DNA of 64,000 bases from Casuarina equisetifolia (taxonomy: Eukaryota > Streptophyta > Magnoliopsida > Fagales > Casuarinaceae), in assembly GCA_028551475.1 (NCBI GenBank), contig CM052359.1, positions 19,345,583-19,409,582 of the forward strand, given 5' to 3'. The notes below the pieces were generated by a model. The model did no database searches. It was not told where the DNA came from and worked only from the letters and a program-made list of their open reading frames with translations. This document shows positions 13,060 through 27,700 of this stretch, in pieces. The translations under genes and the position numbers were made by a program. The first letter of the stretch is position 1; the number at the start of each line of letters is the position of its first letter.

Positions 13060-16000
13060 TCACAGGAAAAGCTTCCCAAAGCCATTTTGGGTCTTTTCAG
13101 AGACAATGAGCGGGTTTAGGGATAATAGTGACTCCCTTCCACCAACATTCCTTGAAAGACCCGAACTACCACCAACTAGTTTTATAGGTAGAGAATCTTT
13201 TTTAGGAAAGTTGAGGTCGCTAAATTGAAGCCCCATATCTTCCCTACCATTTTTAGGACCTTGAAACTCCTCAACAGTGAGCTCCAGTGGCTCCCTGGAG
13301 TCGGCCAGGAAGTCTTCCAGAGTCGCAAGAGACTTCAACTGCTGGCCAAGAGACGCAATTGTTTTCTGGCACTCTGCAAATTTACTCGCAGCGACTGCAA
13401 GCTCCTTCTCCTGCCAGAAACGTTAAGACATCAAGACCAGTTTATTAAGAAAAGTAATTGGTACAAAAAATTCCTTAAACGTTCCACCAGCAGTCAATTG
13501 CACTTAGCTAGCTAGCTCTGCCAACAGATGCAAGTCAACCAGACATCCAAAGACAGACTCAAAAGTATTTACATCTCTGGAGACCTATTTACATTGATTT
13601 TGCTGGGCGATAGATCTCCATTCTCCTAAACCAAAAGTACCCCACTTTTTCCTCCGTGACATGAAAATCAACTGACCTTGAGTTATAAAGATTGGCTTTG
13701 AGTTCTGTAAAGCCTAGTGACTTAAAATGAGCAGCACACCAGCCACCGCAGCAGATGGCAGATCTCAATATCATGGAAGTACTCAACTGTACCTTTCAGA
13801 ATTACTTTTCCTAATTTCCATGCATAAATGTCTTGGTTTGATGGGTCTCATATAACAAGTACCTAAAATTACTTTAAGGTGAAGTAGCTCGACAGAAATG
13901 GTAAAGACAACTTTGAAAGTTGAATACTGAATTTGAAACTAATTGCTATCCCTGCAAACTTAGAAGTAATAAGCAGTCCTGCAAGCAGTAGCATAGTCCA
14001 TCGACAGCCATAAATAAATTAAAAACGTCACTACACTGGATGGTAGCACATGCCATGTTCAAGGAATACTAAGATCAATCTCTGTTTGACATCTAGTCAA
14101 GGCTGCTCTGGGACAAGAATAAGAGGAAATGCTGCAGTTTAATATGCAAAACTCCAACTAGACTTGTTGAACATCAAAGATTCCATTTTTAAAACTTTCT
14201 GAATACTAAATAAGGACAGATGTTTCTAGCTTTATCTTAGTAAACTGACCTGCTTTGTTTTCAATTCGACATTAACTCGTTGGAACTCCCTTTCTCGGCA
14301 GAACTCAACTTCTTCTTTCATTCTTAGAAGTTCGCCCTCCAATTTCTGACACTTGACCAAACTTTGAGCTGACAAAGCATGCTCCTTCTCAACCTCTTCT
14401 TCTAATGAGCCAACTTTCAAAAACAAGGTTTTAACCTCAGCTTCAACTACTACCAGTTGCGACTCTGCTATTTCCAGCTTTTTCTGGATGGCCATTACCT
14501 CTTGATCCGCAGCCTGCTTTAATTCGTTTGCAAGAGCTAACTGAGTGTGCAGTTCTACCAATTCCATCTCTGATTCCTTTAGATGGCTCTTTGATGTTTC
14601 AAACTGCTTCTGGCATTCACTCAAAGCCTTCTCAAATTCCTTTTTTTCTGTCTCCTTCTTATTTAACTTCTCCTCCAGTTCAGCACTTCTACGAGTCATG
14701 GCTTCAAGTTCAGCTTTCATTTTGTCTTCACCACCATTGATTTGATCCAATGCAGGCCCTGTCTCAAGGAAACAGCTCCCACTTTCCGTATCTGGCACTG
14801 CCACAAGCCTTTCCATCTCAAGGAAATCGTCCATGAGATTGATTTCTACAGAAGGAACAATATGGCTTCCTAGAGCCTTCTCATTCCTAAAGTGATCTAG
14901 TTCTGAGATTAAAGCAGGTCCTGATGAGTAAGAACGACTTTGTTCACGTTCATTAGGGTCCAAACAACTCATTTTGTGCATATCAGTTTCTACTGCTATT
15001 AGCCTTTCCCCAATGTCTGACTGGCTATCTGTTATAGATTCTGCACAAAATGACGAGGCAGTAAAGGACTTCTGATCATTAGCAGGGGAAGCTCTACGAG
15101 CCATGGCTTTCAGTCTACGGCACTCAGCTTCAAGCTTAGCCACCTTCTTAATGCTCTCCAAATGTTGTTTGCTGGCTGTTTCAGCAGCTTGTGTGCTCAA
15201 GTCCCTCTCCATGATCCTGACTTCTATCTCCTCCACTCGAGAAAGGAGCTCGAGTTTGAGGGCTGAGTTCTCTTTTTCAGCAGCCTCAAGCTTTGGTCGA
15301 AGATCAGAATCAACTGAGGCAGCAGTTTCAGCTTTAGCAGTCTGCAATTGGACATGAAGCTCAGCAAGCTGTCTGTCAAGCTCATACTTTGTAGATTCCC
15401 ATTCACGAGTTTTCTTTGAAACAAGTTCAGTGATCTTCTGCTCTTGCTCTTCTCTGACCTGTCTAAGCTGCCTCATACATTCCTTCAGTGCCCCATCAAG
15501 ATGACAGACACGATCTTCAAGGACTGAGTTTTTCTTCTTGGCAGTCTCAAGTTGTTGCTTTAAAGCTAGTGCTTCCTTTTCGGCCTTCTCCCAGCCTAGC
15601 ATAAGAAAAGGCAATAAGGAAACCAGTTTCTAACATACTTAGGGAGGCCTCCAGAGTCACAAGACAAAAGAAATTTCAAACAAGGTTAGACTGCAACATT
15701 TTTCTTTCCTCAAATTTAGTCCAAGTATGATTTTCAACTAAAGGGGAAACATTGTTGTCTTTCTCCATCCATCGCTTGACAATTTCCTTCACATGTGGTT
15801 CAAAGACATAGATGTGGCAATACAGCAGGGAATGCACTACTGGTAAATGTAAGGAGAACTGCTACCTTTTGAATTATCAGATAAAAAAGTGGAACCTTTT
15901 AATTTTTTTAATAATGAAAATCAGACCTAAGCCAAGTATTACCACCTAAAATCAATAAGCAACCATGAAACAGCAGGTCAGAAACACTAGAATAAAATAT

Positions 16001-18675
16001 ATGATGAAAAATATCATCTCCTAGATAATATTATCACCTAAAAAAATGATTCCCCATAACCATTAACTAAGAATACCCTATTTAAGACTTACGAATATCT
16101 TCTCCAATTCTAAAACATTCACCCCCTAGATTTCATAGCCAAGGGAAAGATATCTTTTCCCATGAATTGAATCATGAAAATTCTTCACACATATTAAAGG
16201 AAAAGACGTGACAAAAATATGCAGTTCCAAAATACACATCATAACATGAAGTAATGAAGAACACTTACTATTTGAAATAAAGGATAAATTGCTCAAACAA
16301 TACCCTAAGACTTCCTTCAATATTGCCTTAACAAAACTTCTCTCTTGTAATTGACTTTTTCTTTATTTTATTTCAACCCATTTTCAATTTTTTGCAGAAC
16401 AGTATCAAATCTGTTTATTGATATTGTAGCCTAATTTCCCAAGAAGTTTGCCAACCCTTTCTTTCTTTTTTTCTGTCTAACATGTCTATGAATTTCATGA
16501 ATGAATCGGTTACAAGAATGAATACCTGAGACAGCTTCTTCTGCAACTTTGGCATGCTGCTTGACCAAGTCCTCTTTGGCACTAATGTTCTGAAGAGCCG
16601 CAGATAGTTTCTCTGATAGGGTCTTCACACTCTCATTTTCATCACTGATTGCAGATTTGGAAGTGACCTCAGGTGATTGAGTACTTTGAGTTTGATATGC
16701 CTTTCATGACATGGTAAATTAAAATTAAGATTTTCTTATTCCACATAATTCAACAGACAAAATCAATCTAAAAATTTCAAAACAATGCTGCATGTCTAGA
16801 CCACAAGGTTCATCATCCTCTAGAGGTAAAGGAAGTGAGTACAGGAAGTACATAGCACCACAAACTGCAGGGAACTATAAATGCAAATTCAAACTATAAC
16901 TAGTGTATGAAAATAAGAAATATCAGGGCATGCTAATTTGAAAAGATTTCCAACAAGTGGTGGTAGCAAGAAAAAAATACTTACGACCAAACCATTTATT
17001 CACCTCTGCCACCACTGAGAATCGCAGAACACCATATTTCTACCACAACTTTGCAAATTTAGTTGTACAGGACAGAGATTTCTTGGTATACGGGTTTGCA
17101 GTTTCAAAGTGAACACAAGACATTGTAACAGTTAAAAGCAAAATTCCTGATCTATATTCATTGGTCTCTACCTCCTGACCAAATACTGTAGAAGGACCCA
17201 ATGTTTCATTGTTCTCTCAGTAAACATGAACAGCACCATTAGTTCTGGTGCGACAAACTTGCTCGCTTTTCTAGTAACATAAGATAAAATATTTTGCTGA
17301 ATATAGCAAATAAGTTACATTCTTTGCACATGAAAAACAAGTGAGACCCTATTATACTGAAAAGAGTATAATGCATTCAAAAGAAAAACAAAAAACAAAA
17401 AAGTCTTAGCACAGAATTCTGGAACCTAAATCCAAATTCAATTTCAAAAGGAGTACAGAATCTATGTGGCAGGCACGTGCTTAGGAATAGTCACAAAAAT
17501 TTAGAAAAGGTCAGAAATTCTTTGCCAATGTTCATGAAACCTCAGTGATTATACCAAATTCTCCTACTTCTGGCCAATATTACTCTTTTATGATTATTTT
17601 TTGCCTGATTGTCCAAAATGTATGCTGCATTTTATCTTTGATATAAAGCCAAACGAAATGCTTTATAATATCTTTTACTATGACTTTGGTTGGCATTCAG
17701 GGAGAAGAATCTGTACCAGAAAACATCAACCTGACCAGATAATCAAAGCCAGAGATTATACAGTATTAGACAGCACTAGAACTAACAGAGGACTTCCAAA
17801 ATTACTTGTGCATGAACACACATACTCAACTAGATGTTCCATGCAATTCGTAGATTATTTCTCATTTTAAGGGGAAAACATGCAACTCCAAGTTCTGAAA
17901 ATTGTTTTTGCTTCTTCACAAATTTGTAGATTCACAAGTCAAGACTAAGCAGCCCCTTTCTTATGAGTCCACTAAACAATGTTGCTCCCTATCTGACCGA
18001 CTTCAGCCCCTCAGACAGAGAAAAAGAATTCCATCAATATATGAATTACAGTATACTGGTGAACAACCTAAGAAAGTATTGGGGGGATCAAGTGCCATTG
18101 ACAGTGAAGAATATTTGAGACAGAGGAAAATGTCCTTTGCATGCAGAAATTACTTAAGAGTTATTTGATGAGTAAATAAAAGGCAAAAGAAAGCTGAAAG
18201 AAAGTGCAAAGGGAATGCCAGTGCCTTTAAGAAGCCTTCTGCTATGCAACATCAGCAAAGCGGTAAGGTAAAGGAGAAAGAAGCGGTTTCTTATGATCAG
18301 CATGAATATTCAACACAGAATTCAGCCATTTTACTACCTGAAACTATAGTACGTGCATTTGTATATGAACTTGAAATAGTTATTAATAAACAAGAGAAAG
18401 GGTAAGAGTCAATTGGAAAAGCAATCATCATTATCTACGGAATAAGAGGAATGATGATCCACAAAATCTACTTCCGCAAAAGCGTAAGAAAATTCCGGTT
18501 GTTCCTACAATTCATCAAAAGTAAGGAACAGGTTCATTTACAACACAAAGCAAAGATCACCAACCTGCTCATCAGAGAATCTTTCCGAGTGAGAAGAAAC
18601 GGATCCGGAACTCTCAGTCTCACCGGGACTCTTCTCTGAAGACTTCCTCCGCCATAGCCAGCTCCGCCGGTCCAT
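13060..18675 (-). CDS. Filament-like plant protein (FPP/DUF869 coiled coil)
   Basis: Long plant-specific coiled-coil protein of the FPP family. Exons in transcript order on the minus strand: 18675-18565, 16700-16526, 15595-14250, 13410-13060, total 1983 nt, 660 residues, with all phases closing. The N-terminus starts MDRRSWLWRRKSSEKS, the near-invariant opening of FPPs, and is Ser-rich to residue 37. Heptad-rich helices fill about residues 60-265, including LEAECRRLKAMAR at about 250-262. A non-helical linker holds the family hallmark LMDDFLEMERL at about 349-359, and a second coiled coil follows to about 575. The C-terminal tail is low in heptads and ends GFGKLFL. The size fits the shorter FPP class of about 600-660 residues. 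Family members are linked to nuclear envelope, plasma membrane or microtubule scaffolds; the role here is inferred from family only. Confidence 0.92.
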
Positions 18676-21600
18676 TTTAAACCCTTGCAAAGCAGCACCT
18701 CAGCAGCCCGTCAGAGAGACGTCATCTACAATTTCAAAACAGCACCGATCATAAGGGTACATTGAGAAACGCCACCATGAAACAACAGTAGAGAAGCTTT
18801 GTAATTGAAATTCAAATGAAAATCGAACAATTCAAATCTGCGTACAAGCATAATATCCATACTGTAAAACCAGTCCCCTCTCCCACAAAGTTATGCTTTG
18901 TGTGGATAATTCATAGCTTCCGAACAACGTAAGCGAACCAAAAGAAGAAAATAGAGAAAATAAATAAATAAATACTGTTCAGCCAAGAATGATTGGCTAT
19001 TCCGGTAATTACCGGCGTTGCTTACACTTCACTCCCTTGTCCAATCTAACCTCCATAAGTTTAATGAAACTGACCTTTTCAAACCAACCAACCCAGAAGA
19101 AGAGGAAGCAGAGGAGGGTATTTTGAAAGGGAAAAGCAAAATATAAACTGATTAGAAAATGCACTCTAAGCCTCTTTGAAGCTTATTTCCAATGATACTT
19201 ACTTAGAACATAAAATTCGAACAAACTGTCTATGACACCTACCAAATTCCCTAAATTTTACGCCATACGATGGGTTCGTCTTCGTTCGTGCGAGCCATAG
19301 AGGACCCATCTCAAAATATCTGAAAGAAAACTTAGAGACAAGGAAGACCCCCTTGAAACCATCACGCAAACTTAAGAAAAAGAGTACCCATTTCATAGCA
19401 GCTCATAAATTAGTCCCATCACAGCCAAACGGCAAACGACTCAACGCAAGCAGGCCCTGAGAGCAGAGGACGCATATAATTTGATTAAAGAACAACGAGT
19501 TCAAACGAAGGGAACAGAAACAATGTGCAGAGATCTGAGGAATGTCGGAGGAAACGTAGGCATTGAAGAAGGAAATATGGCCAATATTCAAAGAAGTAGT
19601 GCGTAATTGTTTTCTACCTTGCAGGCATATTCAATAGTAATCCAATAATAGAAATGTAGAAGCATGTGAACATGATGGTAGGAGCAGTCTTAAAAAAGTC
19701 TCCCCCTACTTTTCAATTCGATTGAGCTAAAGTCTGTAGGTTAGGAGCTTTTTCAAATACAGATTGCATTATTCCCGCCCTTAACGACGGTGCTTGCCTG
19801 GGACTGTTCCTCCATCTCTGGTGGACCTTGTAGACCCATTTTCCATAAGTACGGTGTGCATTAGAGTTGGGTAGGAAAATGTAAGTTCCTGTTTTTCCAA
19901 GTAAAATTTTTAGTTGGTTTTTCTCATTACTTTTAGATCAAGTTAACAATGCACTAAAACCATGATACAATTATGAACAAATATTGTTTAAAATCTTTTA
20001 GTTCTAAGTTTAACACACTAATTATGTACAAATTAACATTTTCTTTTGATAGTAACATCACCAACAAAGTCGCGTAGCTGGTAGGATTTGGACTTAGGCA
20101 CTGCATATTGAAAGCCACATCCTCAGCTACTAGGCTAAATTAGTCCAATGATAAAAGTTTACATAAAATAAATAAATTTGAGTTTAGACACCAAGTGGAC
20201 TTGTCAGACGTGCCAAAAGACAAGGACCAGATCAAATACAGCTTCACTTTCCTGTGGTCAATTTCCTCAAGATCGATTACCATCCATCGTCCAGAGAAAG
20301 ATCAAGAATGGTTAATTTTTGGGACAAGTATTTTAAGGAACTTGCAACGGGTTTACAAATTGGCTGTCATCCACCAATTGGTTGTCTTTGTGGATGGAAT
20401 AAAGGCTGGAAGCGCGATGAAACAAAAAACAAAAAAGATCAATGCTTGTCCCTACGAGTCAGACCATGATTAATTCATCGCGTTCCAAATGCTCTAGCAT
20501 CTAAACAAGACGGACGTCAGCACCAATCAAACGATGGACCCTGAAAAAAAACACTAAGATTTGAGGTCTACGCAGTAATTGTCATTAGGAATAAACTACT
20601 GTAAGGTTAAGCGAATATATTACTCAATATTTTTTTTTTATATAAATTTATATTTATTTTTATATTTATTCAAAATATAATTATTAAACTTATTTTTATT
20701 AATATTAATAAAATTTATTAAAATATCATTTAAATTCTTTTAAAAATATATTATAATAATAATAACAATATCATCATCAACAACAACGACAACAACAACT
20801 ACAACATACACCCACCGGTACATGAACCGTGACGCTGCTCAATGGAATTTCAGATAATCCGTAGCACACATGATGAGTTGTCCGCATATTCTCCACATGC
20901 GCGCCCTTAGACCCCGCAGGTTGTCGTTTTCCCGACTTCACGTCGTCTAGTCCTCTGCAGAGTGCCCGTCTTCTAGCTTTCGAAACAGGGTGGCTCGCAC
21001 GTCGTGTTGCACACACACACCTCTCTCCACTCCTCAGTTGCAGCCTCCTCTTCTTCCATCCTCAGGTGACTTGGGTTCGACCCACGTGGCCTCTTTCTCC
21101 TTCATCTACCTCTTCCAATATGACATCCTCTCAAGCAGGTCCTTTTCCACTGAACCAATGCTTCGTGGCATTACGTGAGCCACGCTTAACCCATCCATAA
21201 TCCTTGATGATCAAGGATTTGACTCCCTCTGCTGACGTAGGGGCCAACTCAGAACACGCGCTGTCCGGTGTTCCCATTTTGCGTTTAAGACCGGAAACGC
21301 CACACACTAAATGGATTTCTCATATGTTTTTTCTTTAATTGCAACATTAAAGACGTGTAACACAAAACTTGACTGACTAAACTAGAGTGCCATGAACTCA
21401 TGTTTAAGGTATCCATGATATACCTAAAAAATCATTTAACAACAACTAGATGAGACTGTTGGATTGGACTGATAACAGGCACATAGATAGACATTAAAAA
21501 GAATGTGGGCCGTGGTGCCATTAGACATAACAGCGACCCTATCATATTGTAATTAAAGCAAACATCAACAAGGGATCCATTTAGATCCACCGAAAAGTTT

Positions 21601-21907
21601 ATGAGATGGGCACATGGGGTTGGAGATAGCTTTAAGAATATTGAAGTGAATTATTTTTAATAAATCAGTAGCAAATTTCGGTTGATGATACCTTAAAAGC
21701 TTTGTTTAATTTGATGAACTAAAAAATAGGTGATTTCCCCCATCATAGTCATTTGAAATTTATTTTTGATATAATGTCAAAATTTATACATAATTTTTCA
21801 TTTGAAGAATAAAAAATAATGTAATCAAGATGTATTTGTAAAATAATCATATTGTTTTATGAAAATAATATTGTTTACCTACTCTCTGACAAAACCTTTT
21901 TTATGTA

Positions 21908-22307
21908 AAAATGAACTTATTATATCAAACTCGTAGAACTTGTTTTAGATCATAAAGAATTTTCAAAAAGTTTAAAAACATGATCTATGGATGTGAATCT
22001 TCAAAATGAACTTGGCTTGTCACATCAAAGTAGTAGGACTTGTTTTAGACCATAAAGAGTTTTCAAAGAGTTTAAAAACATGATAGATGATGTGGACCAT
22101 CAAAATGAACTTGACTTGTCATATCAAACTAGTAAGACTTGTTTTAGACCATAAAAAGTTTTCAAAAAAAGTTTAAAAACATCATCTATGGATGTGAATC
22201 CTCAAAATGAACTTAATTTGTCATATCAAATTACTAAGACTTGTTTTAGACCATAAAGAGTTTTTAAAAAGTTTAAAAACATGATCTATGAATATGGATC
22301 TTCAAAA
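21908..22307. repeat. Tandem repeat, four copies of about 99 bp
   Basis: Units begin with AAAATGAACTT at 21908, 22003, 22102 and 22204 and end near 22307, giving unit lengths of about 95, 99, 102 and 104 bp. Each unit carries the same order of blocks: TCATATCAAA, then ACTTGTTTTAGACCATAAAGA, then AGTTTAAAAACATGAT, then GGATGTGAATC. Copies differ by scattered substitutions and small indels, so the array is not recent. No open reading frame runs through it. Confidence 0.9.
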
Positions 22308-24696
22308 CTAGGGGTTGAGCAACAAATACTTTTTCATTTATAAAAACATTTGGAAATGCATTTTTAACATTTATTTGAAAAAGTTTAAATTTCTTATAAC
22401 AACAAATGCAAGTTGCATCTTAATAAATTCTCTAATTTAGATTATTGTAAAGGTCACATCATAGCTTAAATCTTACTTTTGAGGGTATCCCTAAGTTACT
22501 AATCTAACTTTATTTCTAACGATAGTTCCATCATCATCCAATTTATTTTTAAAGACTCACTTGGCCACATTGACTGTCTGTCCTTCAAGTTTGGCAACAA
22601 GTTCCCACACTCGTTCCTCCTAAGCTAATTCAATCCCCCTTCCATTGTAAGAGTCCAATTACCCACTTGGGAAAAAAGACAAAACAAACAGCTCATAATA
22701 TAAAATGCCTCTTTGATAGTTCTCAATGTGTGCTATGATAAAATAGGGCCGTTCTATCCACGGCTGCTACTAAACTAACATCCTCCATGGCTGAATTTTT
22801 TTAATTGCTTTTGAACTAAAATGTGCTTCAGAACTAAACATTTTTGAAGGTTTCACAAAGATTCTTTTCTGGTGAGAGTGGAAACTAGTATTTACGGATG
22901 CCTTCGGGATGGAGACGATGACATCTTTTGAAGAGTCAACATCTATGTCGTGTCTAGCTAGACAACACGCGGAATTGCGTAGCCTTAACAGATGGAAATT
23001 AGAAATGTGCAGAACACGATGCACTCAATCTGTCGGATAAAGTAATGTTGAAGATCTGCGTAATAATGAAGGCGGTGTGACTCGAGTGCCAGAAGAGGAT
23101 TGCGTGACGCTAGTATCAATGTGGAGAGAAACAAAACATGGGTGATGGCCGTAAAGCTGAGAAAACCATGTTCTGCTTTCTACGTATAAACACACGTAGC
23201 AAACTGCAATTTTAAAATTTTCAGCTATATTTTCAGCAATTTTTCGTTTCTGTAAACACAAAGTTCCATTATATAACTGATGAGAAGAGTCTCAATTTGC
23301 GCCGGAGAGAAAAAATGGAATAATTTTTTTAATTTTTTATGAAGTAACTTTTAGATAAAGAGGAGGCTCGATAACACAGTCAATTGGAATTAGAGCTTCA
23401 ATGCGACTAGATATAAAAATAAATTAAGACCCAATACACTTGGAAGCTGAGTCTTGAACTCAACAAAAAACATTCTCAATGTATGACAAGGGAGATTAGT
23501 GAAAAGAGTCATAATCTATGAATCCAACAAAGGAATTTAAATTCATAACGTGATATTTGACTTTGATATTAATTGTTATGAGTTTAATTATTAAATTAAA
23601 AAGAATACTTTTTATTGAAAGACAGGTCCAATAATCCTTAATACCGTAACAGTCCACACATTATCAATGTCCGGATCATCTGGCTAGATCGGTTCAAAAA
23701 GAGTAAGCTCCAACATGTCATCACAGCAATCAAGGCAGCACGGAGGAAGCCAAAATGGAACAGAAGCCACTGGGCAAAGAAGGCGTGAGCTGACCAAAGG
23801 AGGCATTTATCGCACGGGGGGGAGTGTGGCGCTTCGCCCAAGAAAAAGGCCAGATCCGCCGTCAAACAAGGCTTGACAAATTGGCTTTCGACAAATGGGA
23901 CAAAAGATGCAGGTTTAATCCGAAAGAGGTGTCAAGCTCAAGGTTTCAAGCTGGGCTCCTTGTCACCATTTTCAGAACGGGCCTTTGAACCATTAACATC
24001 ACAGCGAACCTATCATTTAAGCAGGTTTCCAGCCGACCATTATCAGATATTCTTCCTCTCCTTATTTTAGTACTTCCTTCCTACGCTTGCTTATTTTGCA
24101 AGCTTATTGTTTTATTTTCAACAAAATATTTGTTTGAGCCAAGAGGAGGCATGCTTATTTTATAAGCCTAGTGTTTTACAGTCAATGCTAACATCATATC
24201 GAATTATTATTTTTAAAATTTTTTATTTATAAAAAAATCGTTAGTTATCTTATTATCACAATCCTTGAGGTCTATGATAAAGGAATTTTTGCAACCTTTA
24301 CAAATCCACTAAAAGGAATATCAATTTACAGAAAAAGATGAATCTTTTTACAAAAAGGCAAATCTATAATTTTTAACATAATTTGATAAGAACAGAAACC
24401 TAGATTATAAACAGAAACCTTGTAAATTATGCGTATTTTATTTTATTCTTTACACTCATAGTACATGCAATCCACCCATCAGAAGTCCTGAACGGCGCCT
24501 GTCGACGAAATTATGTGTTCTTCGAAGTTGTCTTTGACATGAGCGTCTCATGATTTGTCCGAATTGGGTGGTTAATAGCACGATATCCAGGACATCTGGA
24601 CCAACTTTCCGATTTTAAAACGCAATGCTTTAGCTGATGTCAGTCGTCGCTTGAAAGGTGGGAGGAGGGGGTAGGGTTGGCTTGGCTCTGACTCTT

Positions 24697-24730
24697 CCTC
24701 TCTCTCTCTCTCTCTCTCTCCCTCCCTCTT
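24697..24730 (+). repeat. CT microsatellite in the CBSCBSPB 5' leader
   Basis: A run of about 12 CT dinucleotides followed by CCCTCCCTCTT ends 23 bp before the start codon at 24754. Pyrimidine tracts of this kind are common in plant 5' leaders and core promoters (Y patch / GAGA-type). Its position suggests it lies in or just upstream of the 5' UTR. Confidence 0.75.
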
Positions 24731-24753
24731 GCAGAGAATTCGAACAGGCGAAG

Positions 24754-27700
24754 ATGAGTAGCCAAGTGGCGCCTCCTCCGCCGAGGAGGAACAGTGCCAA
24801 CCACAAACATCGCGGCCCCTCTACCGTCAAGAAACCCGCCCCTCCGGAGGACGGAAATGCTTCCAAGCCCTCTTCTCCTCCTGCCTCTCAAACGTATGTT
24901 CCCTCGTTCTTGTTTGTTCCCTTCGGAAATTGCTCTTCAGATATGTTTTTGACGGTCAGTGAATGAATATCTAGGTCTCTGGGCGGGGAAAGGACGGTGA
25001 AGAAGCTCAGGTTATCCAAAGCTCTGACCATTCCCGAGGGCACCACCGTTTCCGATGCCTGTCGGCGGATGGCAGCTCGCCGAGTCGACGCTGTTCTCTT
25101 GACCGATGCCAATGCCTTGCTTTCTGGAATCGTTACCGATAAGGTTTCCTCAAAATTTCCATATGTTTTGAGTTGTCTGGTTTTCGCAGGCTCATTTGTT
25201 TGTTCGTTTGTTGTGGTCAGGACATCGCTACGAGGGTAATAGCGGAGGGTTTGAGGCCGGAACAGACGATAGTGTCCAAAATCATGACGCGTAATCCTAT
25301 TTTTGTTACTTCGGATTCGCTAGCTCTCGAAGCTCTTCAGAAGATGGTTAGCGGTGAGCTTTGTGTATCTCACTATTTTTGTTCTTGTCACGTTAGTTTT
25401 GGAGGTTTATTCGAGTGGGTTATTCGTTATAAATTGAATTTTGCATGAAAAAACAGTTTCGTATATTGTTTGAGATATAAATATCGGGCTCATTTCTCTT
25501 CTGTGTACGAGTCAGTCCATTGAGAATGGAAGATGATACTGTTTGATTGTATAGTAACTTTGCAATAGAATGATAAGAAGTAAAAGAAAATGCTTCACGC
25601 CTTCTGTTTTTGCTCTTTTTTGAATTTGTTATTGACACCCTGGTTTTACTCTTAAGTATTTATGAAGATATTAGAAATCTCCACCGGCATCAGGAACTGG
25701 GTCATGATAAAATCTTCTAGAACGACACAAGCTATTGGGTTCTTTGGATCAGTTGTTCATATTGGCGTTTCTACTAATGCTTCTCCTAGCTCCAGAGTAT
25801 CTCAATTGATCTTTCTTTCATTAAGGAAAAAAGAACCAGAAAGGAAAAAGATAAATTATATTAGATAAGTCATATTGGCTATAATTGGTAGTTATTGCAT
25901 TAATTTATTAAGGCTTTCAAACATTTAATTTATTTTGGATTCTGTTAATGTTAATTTTTTTTCCCTCAATTGGGCTTAAAGTTATGCCGTGGGGATAAAA
26001 TGGTTCCTATTAGCTCTTGCCCCTAAGAGCCAGGCAGGTGACATGGCTCAAGCAGCAAATGCTCTTCCCTTTGCAGTTGATAAGCATCTTTCTGGAGGCA
26101 GCTTGCTGCCACCATTTTAGAAATTCATGGCCGCTCTCTCTTCGTTTCTTTTAAGTTAGAGTAGAATCAAGCTTATACTCTCATGTAAACTCAGTTTAAC
26201 TCTGAAGTTTTTTATTTAAGACATGAGTTCACTTCCGGAGTTTTATTGGAAGCCTATGTTAATGTATGTTTTAGTTGATATCAACTTTATGGTGGCAATT
26301 TTTTGACCTTGTTTTGTCATCTTGATATGCTTGTTATAAATATTTCATTTCACCTGTTGTCACCTGAGCATTTAGCCATTTTGATGGTCAAGTAAGCATT
26401 CAGTTATTCCTGTCTGCTTTGTTTCTTATCTCCTTGACAGCGATGGACATGATATTACATCCTTTCTCTATGCCTATTCTTTACTTTGTATACTTGATGT
26501 CTCTACTGAAATCAAATCATCTTGCTGTGTATTCTGTGGTATTACTTTTTTAGTAGATTGTTTAGATGAGCCTATAATATGTAAAGTCAGGTTTTGGTTA
26601 ACAGGAAAATTCAGACACCTCCCTGTTGTAGAAAATGGTGAAGTTATTGCATTGCTAGATATTACAAAGTGTCTCTATGATGCTATATCTAGAATGGAGA
26701 AGGCTGCTGAACAGGGTAGTGCAATTGCTGCTGCGGTTGAAGGTGTGGAGCGGCAGTGGGGAAGCAATTTTTCTGGTTGGTATCAGTTCAATATATTTAT
26801 ATAACTGGTCATATTTGGTGGATGTTATTTCCTCATGCATTCCTCTGTAGTCACTTGTAGCTGCTAATGTTGGTATGAGAAAATGCATATGTAGCAACGA
26901 AATTGAAGCTTAGTTTTTAACATGCCTCTTGAGTTATAGTTTTTTACTTTTCTTTCTGGGTATTGAGAGGTTTTTATCAAAAGTTTATATGAACAAATAA
27001 GTCAATGGCACTGGCTTTAGTGCATCTTCCCTATGTGTTAAGATTCTTATGGTTTATATTTGTTTGAATATAGTCCACCTTTGCACAAGGTTGTGTTTAC
27101 ACTTGGCTTGCAACTTTAGGCGCCTAGAAATTTGGCCTGATCTGTAAAAATTCATGTCTGAACATTGAACATCAAAAGGACCTTTGTCTAGTACAGTATA
27201 ATGTCTCAGGCTGCGAAGCACAAGTATGCAGGTTGAAGTCTTGAGACTGGCTGTTTAATAATGCAAAGCAATGTTGACGGTTGGGAGTGTTTTTGAGCTA
27301 CCCCTCTCAGTATCCAGAACAGGTTGAATTGCTTAGTATTTGTAAGGCTTATTTTGGTTGTGTTACAGTGTGCTCTAGTTGTACCTATTGACGGTCAAGG
27401 GAGAGAACCACAAGTATTTCTACTGTATCTGCAGATGGCTTAAGTGAACTGCAAGATTTCCTATGATTTTTTCTGGTAGAACTAGGCGTGCAACACTTAT
27501 TAGTGAACCCTAGTAGTTGGGAAACACAATCTTTCATCTTTTTGGGTGATTTAGTTGGACAAGAACAAGTCTTATTGGAAATCCCTTGATTTAATGATTT
27601 TATGCATATTCCCTGGCTGAATAGCACTTTTCTGAAGCTTTAACTGTTAATTATCCATATTTGGCAAAAACTTTAGGCAGCAGGTGATCAAATCACCACA

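Larger units (their letters stand above)
18676..24753. other. Intergenic DNA between divergent FPP and CBSCBSPB genes
   Basis: The two flanking genes point away from each other, so this 6 kb holds both promoters. The 18676-19600 part is the likely FPP 5' flank. From 20580 to 20800 the DNA is almost pure A/T with an ATA/AAC-rich run. The 20800-21250 part is GC-richer and coding-like in base composition but matches no family I recognise. A tandem repeat lies at 21908-22307. The frames at 22770-23260 (minus) and 23640-24070 were examined and match nothing I can name. Confidence 0.5.

Noticed and set aside
14528-15357. Plus-strand frames inside the FPP gene
   Set aside because: They are complements of a heptad-rich coiled-coil exon whose minus-strand reading is clearly the gene.
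20777-21180. GC-richer stretch with frames on both strands as a gene
   Set aside because: The frames are short and Cys/Ser/Arg-biased from simple repeats, and nothing matches a known family.
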